This document shows positions 1-10,265 of a DNA stretch of 64,000 bases, piece after piece (position 1 is the stretch's first letter; the number at the start of each line of letters is the position of its first letter). The stretch comes from Semisulcospira habei (lineage: Eukaryota; Mollusca; Gastropoda; Semisulcospiridae). Below the pieces are notes generated by a model. That model made no database searches, was not told the origin of the DNA, and saw only the letters and a list, made by a program, of their open reading frames with translations. Location of the stretch: assembly GCA_036245525.1 (NCBI GenBank), contig BTPG01000001.1:182511250-182575249 (forward strand), read 5' to 3'. The translations under genes and the position numbers were made by a program.

Positions 1-559
1 CATCACCTCCAGTGAAAGTGGCGATGTCGCTGCTCATCTGCTCATTGCTAGTGAATATAATCACCTGTTTCTGTATCTATTCTGCCAGCGCCAGAGGCAG
101 CAAGTCTGCCACACTACTGCGCCACCTTCCGGCGTGACGAAGGTTGTGGACACTTGACACAAAATTCGCTTCTCTTGCTCTGTCATCATCGCCGCAGGTA
201 TTCTCCAAAAATTTCGTAAAGTCATGCCGGTTTTCTTCAAGAAGGTCACACCGACTGCCACAAAGTTCAGCAGATGTGGTGTCCACTATCTGAGTAGCAG
301 CAGCTTCGAAAAATCAGTTGCCATCCGCTTTGACAGGTACAAATCCATTTGATGTCAAAATATTATCCAGAACTGTCTGGTGGATCAGCAACTCCTTTTG
401 TCTCTCATTTGCCGTTTTAGTTTTTTTTTCTCTTTTCATTGCATTGATGGGAGGCTCCTCGTCAGACAGACTGTCTCTTTGCTGTCTTGTCCGAAGAGCT
501 GACAAAGGTTCATCCTCAACATCATCTTCACTTGGCGGCACCATTTCACCATCAGCCAT
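1..559 (-). pseudogene. OTU-domain (cysteine protease-like) gene fragment, broken
   Basis: Read on the minus strand from an ATG at 559, one frame gives an acidic, low-complexity N-terminus (about 70 residues) and then an OTU-like core. The core begins KADGN, then a TGA codon (311-313), then FFEAAATQI; the OTU family motif is D-G-N-C-F/L-F, so the stop sits exactly where the catalytic cysteine belongs. Further family-like stretches are ENRHDFTKFLEN, GRWRSSVADLLPLALA and, beyond a second stop (TAG near 75-77), QVIIFTSN. OTU proteins are deubiquitinating thiol proteases that also occur in transposon polyproteins. The catalytic His region would lie beyond the window edge. Two in-frame stops argue for a pseudogene. 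The family call rests on motif memory, not a search. Confidence 0.6.
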
Positions 560-809
560 TTAGGACCCCCAGGGCTGAAAATAGTAATTAAACAAAATCA
601 CTATTGATGTTTAGTGAGTTTCTCTTTCCAAATGCACCGTTGTTAATAAAACACATTTTGACTGCTTCTCTCAGTATGCCCAGTAGGACTTACATCTAGA
701 GTGCTTTTTCCATATAGGAAAGTGGAACTAAAAAAACGCCCAGAAATTTTACCAATGATAATGTTCCTTTAAAGATCAGTGTTACAAACTATCATTGTTG
801 TTGTTTTGT

Positions 810-812
<3 letters not shown>

Positions 813-843
<31 letters not shown>
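813..843. repeat. (AG)n microsatellite
   Basis: An uninterrupted AG dinucleotide run of about 31 bp. The surrounding 560-1738 shows no coding region I can support. Confidence 0.95.
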
Positions 844-846
<3 letters not shown>

Positions 847-1099
847 ACCTCACAAGTTGATGAGAAAGAAAACTTGGCAAGCGCAAAAACAATGTTCTTC
901 CTTCGGAGGTTGTGTGGCGAAGTGCGTTTTCCTTAAATTCCAGACAGTCAGCAGAATACTCAAGGGTAAAGCAGGATGAGACCAAGTAAAGTAGTATATT
1001 CCCACGGTCATGTTTAATCCCTTGACTGTCAGAGCACACGGAGAATATTCAGTCTGAACCAAGAAGTTAGATCTATGAATTGGGCAAGCAAGTGGCATA

Positions 1100-1141
1100 G
1101 ATCCTCATGAGCCCCCGCAAATGCAGGGGTTCATCAGGATC
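1100..1141. repeat. near-perfect palindrome (hairpin)
   Basis: Two 20-bp arms (1100-1119 and 1122-1141) are reverse complements with three mismatches and a 2-nt centre. The RNA would fold as a tight hairpin. No gene adjoins it. Confidence 0.7.
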
Positions 1142-1381
1142 CATACATCTTTCATCAGTTTGGGTACGTGGTTTTATGTCGCTCGGCAGCCAAGGGGTTG
1201 ACTGAATGCATGCATACAAAACCCCTACCATTATAAACAGGACTGGTGGCGAGATAAGTATATTTCAACACCTGGCGCCTGATATCGTCTGGAGAATGTG
1301 CATGCTACAAGTTCGCATAGTGAAGTTAACGAGTTTCTGCCTTCATCCCTGATAAAATAGAAAAAATTTGTCCGTACTATA

Positions 1382-1479
1382 TCTCAGTATCTTTAAATGC
1401 TTTCTTCTAGCACCCGCCTTTCACGGCAAACGTTTTGTCGGCCGGTCGTGCTAGAAGTTATTATCGCGAGATACTGACA
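1382..1479. repeat. imperfect inverted repeat
   Basis: The arms share CTTCTAGCAC (1404-1413) with GTGCTAGAAG (1448-1457), and TCAGTATCT with AGATACTGA further out. Weak direct similarity also links about 1307-1357 to 1522-1582. This could be the core of a small non-autonomous element, but no target duplication was found. Confidence 0.4.
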
Positions 1480-1738
1480 TCTAGCAGCCAAACATTCAGA
1501 TAGCCAAAGAAAAAACTGCAGGCTATAAGTTCGTATCTGAAGTTACTCAGTTTTGGCTGTTCCATGGATGCCTGCAAAAAGATAATTGGTTTAATTTCTA
1601 ATTAATAACTCGCTGAAAAATTAACTTTCCTTAAAAATGATGTTACAGGGTGAAAGAGATTGCGGAAATCTATCAGAAAAGTACAAAATCTCAAAATCGA
1701 AAAAAATCGAGTTACGGAGTTCTAGCAGTCAGCCCTCG

Positions 1739-3115
1739 ATATGTGTGCCCGACGTGGAGCCGAGCAAGCACAGTCTCCTCACGGCGGCTGCTGCAGCGGT
1801 AAGGTAGACTGTTGGACACCTTGGGAAGAGCTGCATGCAGCTTGTTAACTTCCTCTTTGTCCCATTCAGACTGCCACTCACGGGCTATGTACGCACTAAT
1901 CACAGGCTTAAAATCACTATGAACAGTCTGTGCATCAGGGAAAGGGTCATTGCGCGCATCGATGGCAGCAGAATCTGTGATCCTGCTGTCTTCGATGCCC
2001 ACATGCCCTGGGACGCAAGTAAAAATGATGTCATAATATTCCTTCATCAAGTCTGTGTAGTGCTCTCTAATCTGCACCAGCAGTTGGTGGTCTGTTCCTG
2101 CGCCCTGAAGGGCCTGCAGGGCAGAAAGAGAGTCAGACATTATCAGGAAGTTCCTTTCCCTAGACCGATAAGCAAGCTTGAGTGCCAGCAGAACCGCCTG
2201 CAGTTCTGCACTAAATACAGATGAATGGTCTGGGAGGCGGTGCTTAAATGGGTGTCTAGGATGGCGAGAGGACACTGTGGCTGCAGCCACTCTCCCATCC
2301 TCATACTTTGACCCATCCGTATAAATATGACAATAGCCAGGAAAACTTGAAAGAAGTTCATTGAGGCTCTGTTGGTATATGGCTGGTGATGTAGAGTCCT
2401 TGAGGGCAGTCAAGTCCAGCAAGATGTCAGGAACTGGTAATAGCCAGGGTGGAGTGATGTGTTGCAGAGATTCAGAAACTTTGTCCAGGTCCACTCCGGC
2501 CACCTGGGGTCGGACACAGAAAGAAAGTGGATGGACAGCTCCCGGATGGGTAGCGTAAATCTCTGCAAACGGTGGGTTAAAAACACAATCATAGGCAGGA
2601 TTGTCTGGATGGGCCTTCAGTTTCAGAACGTAGCTGAGCATGAGACAGATGTGGCAGAGCTTGAGAGAAGGCTCCCTTGCCTCAGCATACAGACTAAGAA
2701 CTGGAGACGTCTTGAAGGCCCCCAGACATATCCGTAGACCTTGATGGTGAATTGTGTTCAGACACTGTAGAACAGACTTCGAAGCCGAACCATATACCAT
2801 AGAGCTGTAATCCAGTTTGGACCGAACAAGGGCCCGGTACAGTCGAAGTAAGACAATGCACCCCAGTCAGTAGGACCAATGACACGAAGAACGTCAAGGG
2901 CCTTCTGACAAGAGGTTCTAAGGTAATTAATATGGTTGCAGAAGGTCAGTCTTTTGCCAAAGGTGACCCCCAGAAACTTTGCCCCCCAGAAACTTTGCCT
3001 CCTTGGCCACCTTAATTGGCACTCCAGCAATGCTCAGGCTTGGTTCTGGAAAAAATTTCATCTAGTTAGTAAAATGCACACAGACTGTTTTGGAGGGCAA
3101 GAACTTGAATCCGTT
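1739..3115 (-). pseudogene. LINE A copy A1: RT end and RNase H remnant, both ends missing
   Basis: This is a diverged copy of the C-terminal half of LINE A ORF2 (compare 14457-18149). The frame reads from the RT thumb (SASKSVLQCLNTIHHQGL) into an RNase H domain with YTDGS, FSAELQAVLLAL, MSDSLSALQAL and VPGHVGIE. The part above 2800 is shifted between frames. Similarity to A2 stops abruptly at HVGHTY near 1739, so the C-terminal zinc knuckle, 3' UTR and CTAA tail are lost as well as the 5' half. Losing the 3' end is not the usual 5' truncation and implies a later deletion or rearrangement. Clearly not functional. Confidence 0.85.
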
Positions 3116-4230
3116 GTCTTTTGTCCCCAGCCGCTGTTTCATTTGCAAATTCAAAGGTTATACAGTATACAAAATGATCCAGGTGTCCATCAGATAAAAA
3201 ACAAGCTATACACGCTGAATGTAACGAAGGGTTTTGTGTTACATTGAATTAAATTGTTATATGTATAAATACGTTTAGTCTAATTGAATGAGTGTGTGCG
3301 TGGGCTTTCTGACAATCAGTATAAAGGTGGGTGTTCTAACTCTGTTTACTATACTCTTTCATCCACCACCACACACGTGCTTACAACAAAGACAAAGGCT
3401 ACACAGTTATCTCTCTTTGCCCTCTGTTTCGCTATTTCCCATACACTCATGAACCTATACATTAAATCACTCAATTCACATCACCATATAAACAAGTTCA
3501 CACACATAATTAATAAGTGGCGTATAAGCTATGTATGAATTCGACGCTTACACAGTCAATCGCTACCGCAGAAGTCGTTGTCTCTTTCCCGAGACGTCAC
3601 TCGGCTCTTCTCTTCACACTAGTGTCGACACAGTCAATGATATCACATCGACAACTTGACTTGACGGAGATTCCCGAACTGAACGGTAATAGTCAATGAC
3701 AGTACTTACAGATTAGAATATTCCTAGGCGTGGAATTATCAACGACGCTAGGCGACATAGGCTACACTGGAGGAGCACTGCATGTGGTCCTGTAGCTCAA
3801 ATCTGTGGGCTTACTTCGTTACCGTTGCTGCACGTCTGCACCAGTGATGGTAGACGAAGGAAAGATGAAGGCGTGATGATGTCCGCATCCGGTCACGTAG
3901 AAGATGCTATAAGGACAGCTTCATCAGCCACATACCAGAGGAGTTCCACTCTGTACCGGCCGCTGTATTCTATATACAGCTATAGAATTCCCTAGAAGAA
4001 TTCTTTCTCAGAGCACCAACGAACACGTCTGCTCAACTCGGCTGATATGACATCTCTGACTAACAACAGTTCACGATACAAAACTGTCACTCCCACACGT
4101 GAACATTGCTCACCTCTACATTACCTGTTGTGAACCTCCGGTCCAACTGCTAATGACGTCATAACGTCTTCCTACCCAAACATGTACGAAATTCGTTCGT
4201 TACACTGAAACCAGCCCAATAATAACACTC
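3116..4230. other. unassigned non-coding stretch
   Basis: There is no ORF with recognisable family features. The sequence is mixed AT-rich with several short direct motifs. It ends in CTTGTAATAAATCT, the target of the B1 insertion. Confidence 0.5.
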
Positions 4231-4243
4231 TTGTAATAAATCT

Positions 4244-5010
4244 CCCACACTCATCAACAAATGCAGGACAAGACCACGAGGCTTGCTGACATCTCGTCCC
4301 AAGTGGGCCTCACCATTCACAAACAGAAAACAAAGACAATGAGGCTGAACGCAACCAGGGAAGGACCAGTCTTGCTTGCTGGCACCCCGTTGGAGGAGGT
4401 GGAGTCCTTCACCTATCTCGGGAGCATCATAGACAAAAAAAGGCGGCACTGATGCAGATGTCAGAGCACGAATCGGTAAAGCCAGAGCAGCCTTTCTCCA
4501 GTTGAAAAAAGTGTGGAGCTCCAGAGAGCTGTCACAACACACCAAAGTCCGGATTTTCAACTCCAATGTAAAAGCAGTTCTCCTATATGGAGCAGAGACT
4601 TGGAGATTGACAAAAACCACAGTCAACAGAGTACAGACCTTCATGAACAGTTGCCTTAGAAGAATTTTGAAAATCCACTGGCCAGAGAAGATCAGCAACG
4701 TCAGACTCTGGGAGAGAACAGAGCAGATAACAGCAGAGAATGAAATTGGGCGAAGAAGATGGGGATGGATCGGTCACAGTCTGAGAAAGCCAGCTTCCAG
4801 TATCACTAGGCAGGCATTGTCATGGAACCCCCAGGGAAAGAGGAAAAGAGGTAGGCCGAGAAACTCCTGGCGTCGAGACCTCCAAGCAGACATCAAGAGA
4901 CTGGGAACCACCTGGAGTAGAATCGAAGGAGAAGCACAGGACAGGAGTTGCTGGAGGTCTCTCGTCGACGGCCTATACCCGGGTAGGGGTGACAGGCGTA
5001 AGTAAGTAAG
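4244..5010 (+). mobile_element. LINE B copy B1, 5'-truncated, with target duplication
   Basis: This is the last 0.77 kb of LINE B, from the region just after the RT catalytic FADD motif to the TAAG tail. It is flanked by a 13-bp duplication TTGTAATAAATCT (4231-4243 and 5011-5023). The frame reads QDKTTRLADISSQVGL, then shifts at an A-run near 4434-4442 (one extra A compared with the other copies), then continues through VLLYGAETW and [15 protein letters not shown] to GDRRK. The stop codon TAA lies inside the terminal TAAG repeat. The truncation and duplication are what target-primed reverse transcription produces. The copy is dead. Confidence 0.93.
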
Positions 5011-5071
5011 TTGTAATAAATCTGTATGAAAACGAAAATGCCGCGAGTGTGTTCTCTCAGAGAATCTCAAT

Positions 5072-5218
5072 TCATTTCTTTTGTAACTTTTTCAGTCTGT
5101 TGCGGATGTAATCCTTAATGTTTGTCTAGCGCCTATGTCTAAGTGCGGGCTCTTCTGCGATTGGCTTTTGTACCTTGGCCTTTTTTTCTTTTTTTTTTTT
5201 GTTCACGACGAGGTGTGC
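5072..5218 (-). pseudogene. C-terminal coding segment of tyrosine-recombinase-like gene (continues at 8687)
   Basis: Minus-strand reading downstream of the B2 insertion gives [22 protein letters not shown], a TAG at about 5124-5126, then TNIKDYIRNRLKKLQKK and a TGA at 5072-5074. It joins in frame with ADEKAVQTCFKAHLV on the far side of the insertion (8687-8790). This tail (a W/E-E-x-x-A-V block, then a basic linker, then a P-x-L-x-x-R-x-W block) resembles the end of a widespread family of large uncharacterised animal proteins. The TAG replaces the tryptophan expected there, so the gene is broken. Family assignment is from memory of the pattern. Confidence 0.5.
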
Positions 5219-8200
5219 GAGCATCATAGACAAAAAAGGCGGCACTGATGCAGATGTCAGAGCACGAATCGGTAAAGCCAGAGCAGCCTTTCTCCAGTTG
5301 AAAAAAGTGTGGAGTTCCAGAGAGCTGTCACAACACACCAAAGTCCGGATTTTCAACTCCAATGTAAAAGCAGTTCTCCTATATGGAGCAGAGACATGGA
5401 GATTGACAAAAACCACAGTCAACAGAGTACAGACCTTCATGAACAGTTGCCTTAGAAGAATTTTGAAAATCCACTGGCCAGAGAAGATCAGCAACGTCAG
5501 ACTCTGGGAGAGAACAGAGCAGATAACAGCAGAGAATGAAATTGGGCGAAGAAGATGGGGATGGATCGGTCACAGTCTGAGAAAGCCAGCTTCCAGTATC
5601 ACTAGGCAGGCATTGTCATGGAACCCCCTCTCTTGGCTTGACTTCGCGAACGAAGATTCTATAGGGCTTGCCCACGTCGTCTGCAGGCATTTTCGTGGCT
5701 GCGGAGGCCAATCCGGGACAGGCAGGTTCGACCGCAGTGGCTGCAGGGGAAGGTCTGGTCAGGGTTCTGAGTTACGGCAACTCGGTTTTTTCTCCTGAGC
5801 CGTTTGTCCTTAAGGTTAGCTCTGCGAGAGTCCTCAAAGGAGACGGCTGCCTTGTAGATGGTGGAGCGCCAGGTGTCACGGTCCGCAGCAAGCGAAGACC
5901 ACTGGCGGTGGTCGATTTGGCAAGCACTAAGTGACTTCTTGAGACCGTCTTTGTATCTCTTCTTTGGTGCCCCTCTGTCACGGTGTCCAGTAGCAAGCTC
6001 GCCGAACAGAGTGATCTTGGGTAGGCGATGATCCTCCATCCTGGAGACGTGCCCCGCCCAGCGAAGCTGTGTCCGCAGCAACAAAGCCTCGATGCTCATA
6101 GTTTCTGCCTGTTCAAGGACCTCGACGTTGGTGACATAGTCACTCCAGTGAATGCCCAGGATGGTACGCAGGCAGCGCTGGTGAAAGCGTTCGAGGAGTC
6201 GTAGTTGGTTGCGGTAGAGGGCCCAGGACTCGGAACCGTACAGCAGGGTGGTGAGGACGACAGCTCTGTACACACTGATCTTGGTGCCCGTTTTCAGCTG
6301 TTGATTGTGCCACATCCGCTTGAAAAGTCGCCCAAAAGCGCTGTTCGCTTTTGCCAGCCTGCTGTCAAGCTCCTTGTCCAGCTTGGCATCTGACGTGATG
6401 ATGCAGCCAGTTCAGACTCGCCGATGGTGATGTGGGGAGGGCGATGCTCTACCTTGGGTGCCGGCTGATGTAGTACCTCTGTCTTTTTCAGACTGACCTC
6501 GAGTCCAAAGAGCTGGGCAGCATCTGCAAAGCAGGATGTGATGCGCTGCAAGGCTCTCTCTGTGTGTGCAACAAGGGCAGCGTCATCAGCAAAGAGCAGC
6601 TCACGAATCAGTTGGTCTAGGGTTTTCGTGTGGGCCTGCAGTCATCTGAGGTTGAACAGGCTGCCATCGAGACGATACCTGATGTACACTGCATCGTCAT
6701 CGTCGAGGTCTACTGTGGCCTGCTTCAACATCATGCTAAAGAAGATGGTGAAGAGGGTTGGTGCCAGCACGCAGCCCTGTTTCACGCCGTTGATAATGGG
6801 GAATGGTTCTGAGAGGTTACTGTTGATTCTAACCTGGCCTTGCTGGTCCTCGTGGAGCTGGACGATCATGCTTAGGAACTTTGGGGGACAGCCAAGTCGC
6901 TCCAGGATCTGCCACATGCCTTGCCTGCTCACAGTGTCGAATGCTTTTGTTAGGTCGACAAACGTTACGTACAGCCCTTTGTTCTGCTCGCGGCACTTCT
7001 CCTGAAGCTGTCTCAGCACAAAGACCATGTCGGTGGTACTCCTGTTGGCTCTGAAGCCACACTGGCCCTCTGGGAGGTGGTCTTCAGCGATGGCAGGTAC
7101 CAGCCGATTCAGGAGCAGCCTTGCGAGAATTTTCCCGGCAATAGACAGCAGGGTAATTCCACGATAATTAGAGCATTCAGATTTCTCTCCTTTGTTCTTG
7201 TATAGGGTGATGATGACTGCATCACGGAGATCCTTTGGTAGTGTTCCTTTCTCCCAGCAGCAGAGAAAGAGGTCATGGAGCTTGTTGTGCAGTGCTGGGC
7301 CTCCATGTTTCCAGATCTCTGGCGGGATTCCGTCAATGCCTGCTGCTTTGCCACTCTTGAGCTGGTGGATGGCTGTGTGGGTCTCTTCGGCGGTGGGCGG
7401 TTCGTCCAATTCAACCTTTAGTGGGAGCTGTGGGATTTGGAGGATGACTGTTTCTTGAACAGTGCGCTCAGCGCCGAAGAGGTCCTGAAAGTATTCTGAC
7501 CAGCGGTTCAAGATGGAGGTATTATCTGTGAGGAGTGCCTGTCCATCGGCGCTTCGCAGGGGACTTTGTACCAGGTGCCTAGGGCCATACACTGCTTTCA
7601 GTGCTTCATAGAAGCCCCTGTAGTCACCGTTGTCAGCGCAAAGCTGGGTCCTCTGTGCGAGTCTGGACCACCACTCGTTCTGGAGCTCTCTAAGCTTGAG
7701 CTGGAGACTGCTGCAGATGAGGCGAAAGGCAGATTTCTTCACAGGGCAGGAAGGCTGGGCTAGGTGGGCCTGGTGGGCGGCTCTTTTGTTTGCTAGAAGT
7801 TCCTGGATCTCCACGTCGTTTTCGTCAAACCAGTCTTTGTTCCTCTTTCTAACAAAGCCCAAGACTTCCACAGAAGATTTTACAATAGCAGTTTTCAGTT
7901 GCTCCCAGAGTGTTTCAGGGGAGGAGTCTGCTGGATCAACTGTGTCTTTGAGCATGCGCTGTAAATCTGTCTGAAGGGCAGCTTTCTTGTCATCACGCTG
8001 AAGGCTGGCGACATCAAGCTTTTTCTTGAGGGGGCCTCTTTTCTTGGGTTTCAGCTTGAGGTGGAGCCTGAGTTTGCAGCGGACAAGGCGGTGGTCAGTG
8101 TGGCACTCTGCACTGGGCATCACTCTGGTGAGGAGGACGTCACTGCGGTCCCTCTGACGCACAAGGACATAGTCGATAAGGTGCCAGTGCTTGGAGCGAG

Positions 8201-8686
8201 GATGCATCCAGGTGGTCTTTCGACTGTCCTTTTGCTGGAAAGTAGTGTTGGTGATGACAAGTTGCTGTTCTGCACAGAACTCCAACAGCAGGCGGCCATT
8301 GTCATTGCAGTTCCCAACGCCATGCTTGCCGAGGACTCCTTTCCAGGCTTCAGAGTCTTGGCCCACTCTGGCGTTGAAGTCGCCAAGGATGATGACTTTG
8401 TCGTCTGCGGGGGTGCTCTGCAGGAGGCTGCGCAGGTCAGAGTAGAACTTGTCTTTTTCTGCAGGCTCTGCCAGGAGGGTTGGGGAGGTTGTCATGGAAC
8501 CCCCAGGGAAAGAGGAAAAGAGGTAGGCCGAGAAACTCCTGGCGTCGAGACCTCCAAGCAGACATCAAGAGACTGGGAACCACCTGGAGTAGAATCGAAG
8601 GAGAAGCACAGGACAGGAGTTGCTGGAGGTCTCTCGTCGACGGCCTATACCCGGGTAGGGGTGACAGGCGTAAGTAAGTAAGTAAG
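5219..8686 (+). mobile_element. LINE B copy B2, 5'-truncated, split by LINE C
   Basis: LINE B sequence occupies 5219-5628 and 8505-8686, with the same frame ending (QGKRKRGRPRNSWRRDL to GDRRK) and a TAAG tail. The outer target duplication is ACGAGGTGTGC (5208-5218 and 8687-8697). Removing the nested LINE C copy rejoins LINE B exactly within the codons for SWNPQGKRK. The 5' end starts in the RT C-terminal region ([13 protein letters not shown]), so it never carried a catalytic RT. Its target is coding sequence of the neighbouring minus-strand gene. Confidence 0.93.
5629..8488 (-). mobile_element. LINE C copy C1, 5'-truncated, nested in B2
   Basis: This minus-strand LINE is flanked by a 16-bp duplication TTGTCATGGAACCCCC (5613-5628 and 8489-8504). 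Reading from 8488 it has the C-terminal two thirds of an AP-like endonuclease (VIILGDFNARVG, then ECHTDHRLVRCKL), an RT (KAAGIDGIPPEIW, FVDLTKAFDTVSR, KQGCVLAPTLF), FADDAAL near 6580-6600, and a C-terminal C2H2-like finger (CSHCGRTC then H and C) near 5720. A TGA (CGA in C2) stops the frame at 6642. A deletion near 6400 relative to C2 then shifts it, and a TAG ends it at 5659. It resembles RTE/RTEX-type LINEs, but the clade is uncertain. Confidence 0.9.
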
Positions 8687-9500
8687 ACGAGGTGTGCCTT
8701 GAAACAAGTTTGAACAGCTTTCTCATCAGCTTTCCCCCATGGTTTCCTTGAATATCTAGCTTTCTTTCAAACAGGAGCTGACACAGTACTGTCATCATCA
8801 AAACTATCTAGATTTTCATCAGGCTCTGGACGTCATTTCTCTGTCATGCTCATTGATTGCTGTGTTGTTGATTTACTACTTTCTTCATTCACAGGTGCTG
8901 TTTCCCCCGAGACCTCTCTACAAGTTTCTGATGTGTCTTTATTGTCAAAGGCAATCTCTTCATCATCGCCCAACTCAGCTCTAATGCAACTCTCAAAATC
9001 TGTCATCCCATTGTTAACTGACAGAAGAATCTTTGATACTTTTGCCTTTTGAAGGACATCTTGAGGTTGGTGGTTGATATGGCGATGTATCCAAATATCA
9101 TGACCAAGGAAGTCTGCAAGTTGATCCTGGTCTAACTCTGAGATGGCCATTGACTGAGCCAAAGTTGCAACCTGCTTCCGTAACTGAGTAAATGTGAACA
9201 TGGCTGAGTTTGACACCCGTGCTTCCAGCGCATGTTCCTTCAGAACATCATGGCCTCTGTAAGGCCTCTGACCAGAAGGTGTGGCAAAGATATACTGGGA
9301 ACCAGCGAGAGCTGGCACTGATTGCCTCATTTGAAGGATTCTGTCCACAGTTGTCATCATCTTTTTCGTCAGCAAAATGGGAACACTCCTATTAAACTTG
9401 CCTCTGACTTCCACTCGCTGAAAATGATTCACCATTTTCTTCTCAACGTCTGTGAGACCTTTCAAGATACCTTGATTGGTGATCGATCCAATCTTAGCAT
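8687..9500 (-). pseudogene. tyrosine-recombinase-like catalytic domain segment
   Basis: The minus-strand frame from about 9500 down to 8833 reads LTDVEKKMVNHFQRVEVRG, then SVPILLTKKM, FTFTQLRKQVATLAQ, and LADFLGHDIWIHRHINHQP followed by KAKVSKILL. LRK..AT..Q and F-L-G-H-D..V-H-R-x-Y are the hallmarks of this family; the spacing of R, H and H/Y resembles tyrosine recombinases (Crypton-like). The expected tyrosine after HR is not seen here (HRHIN). In-frame stops follow MTEK (about 8833) and APV, after which RKPWGKADEKAVQ leads into the tail at 5072-5218. The protein would be a DNA strand-exchange enzyme or a domesticated relative. This copy is dead. Function is inferred from motif spacing. Confidence 0.5.
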
Positions 9501-9539
9501 TCTAGAAGTCTGATACCTTCATTCTCTGATCTTCTCCCC

Positions 9540-10160
9540 CTCGTTTTCAGTTGAAAAGTGACTGAGGAGATGGTTGTCGACTTTCGGAAGCCTGGCAGTG
9601 GGCCAACTTCCGGGAGCCCACTCCCACCTCCTCAGTCCCTGGTGATTGACGGCACTTTTGTCACACGCACAGAGGTTTACAAATACTTAGGGACCTTGAT
9701 TGATTCACGGCTATCCTTCACCGACAACACAGACCTCATCTTTAAGAAAGCCCAAGGGAGACTGTATATGCTGCGCAAACTCCGCTCCTTTGATGTGAGC
9801 CCCAAAATCCTCAGGCAGTTCTACCTCTGCTTTATAGAAAGCATTCTTACATTCTCCTTTGTCTCATGGTTCGGCTCCCTGGGCGAGAAGAACTTTAGGA
9901 AGCTGAATAAGATAATCAGGCTTAGTGAGAAAATCGTTGGGGGCAGGTTGGAGAGCCTTGACGGCCTCTACAGGACGAGAATGATACGCAAGGGCCTGAG
10001 GCTGGCAGCTGACACTTCCCACTGCCTTTCTAAGCACCTTCAAAAGCTCCCATCTGGCCGTAGGTTCAAGGCTCCTCTTGTTAAAACCAAACGCTACAAG
10101 GGCAGCTTTGTACCCTCGGTCATCCGTCTCCTAAATGAAGAGTGTGTTAACTAGCGTATC
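9540..10160 (+). pseudogene. CR1/L2-group LINE fragment (RT C-terminal region)
   Basis: The plus-strand frame from 9558 to the TAG at 10152-10154 reads TEEMVVDFRKPGSG, then VYKYLGTLIDSRLSF, KAQGRLYMLRKLRSFDVSPK, FIESILTFSFVSWFGS and KLPSGRRFKAPLVKTKRYK, ending SVIRLLNEECVN. This is the post-catalytic RT C-terminus common in CR1/L2-type LINEs of animals. No endonuclease or FADD region precedes it, so the copy is 5'-truncated. It sits between coding blocks of the minus-strand recombinase-like gene. The 3' end after 10160 is not clear and no target duplication was found. Confidence 0.8.
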
Positions 10161-10265
10161 TCTCTCTCCTTGTTGACGCCGTCGAGGAACTTGCGCCTCA
10201 GATGTCGCAGTGGCATCTTGCAAGTGACAGACTCACTCCTATACCACTAACAATGTACACTGTGG

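Noticed and set aside
311..313. Selenocysteine codon as a firm call
   Set aside because: A second in-frame stop and no visible SECIS evidence make a pseudogene more likely.
4159..4698. Long ORFs antisense to LINE B (also near 5126-5494, 20421-20705, 32479-32763, 33466-33897, 55718-56149)
   Set aside because: They recur in every LINE B copy in the same place because the element is conserved; they have no domain pattern and mirror the RT frame.
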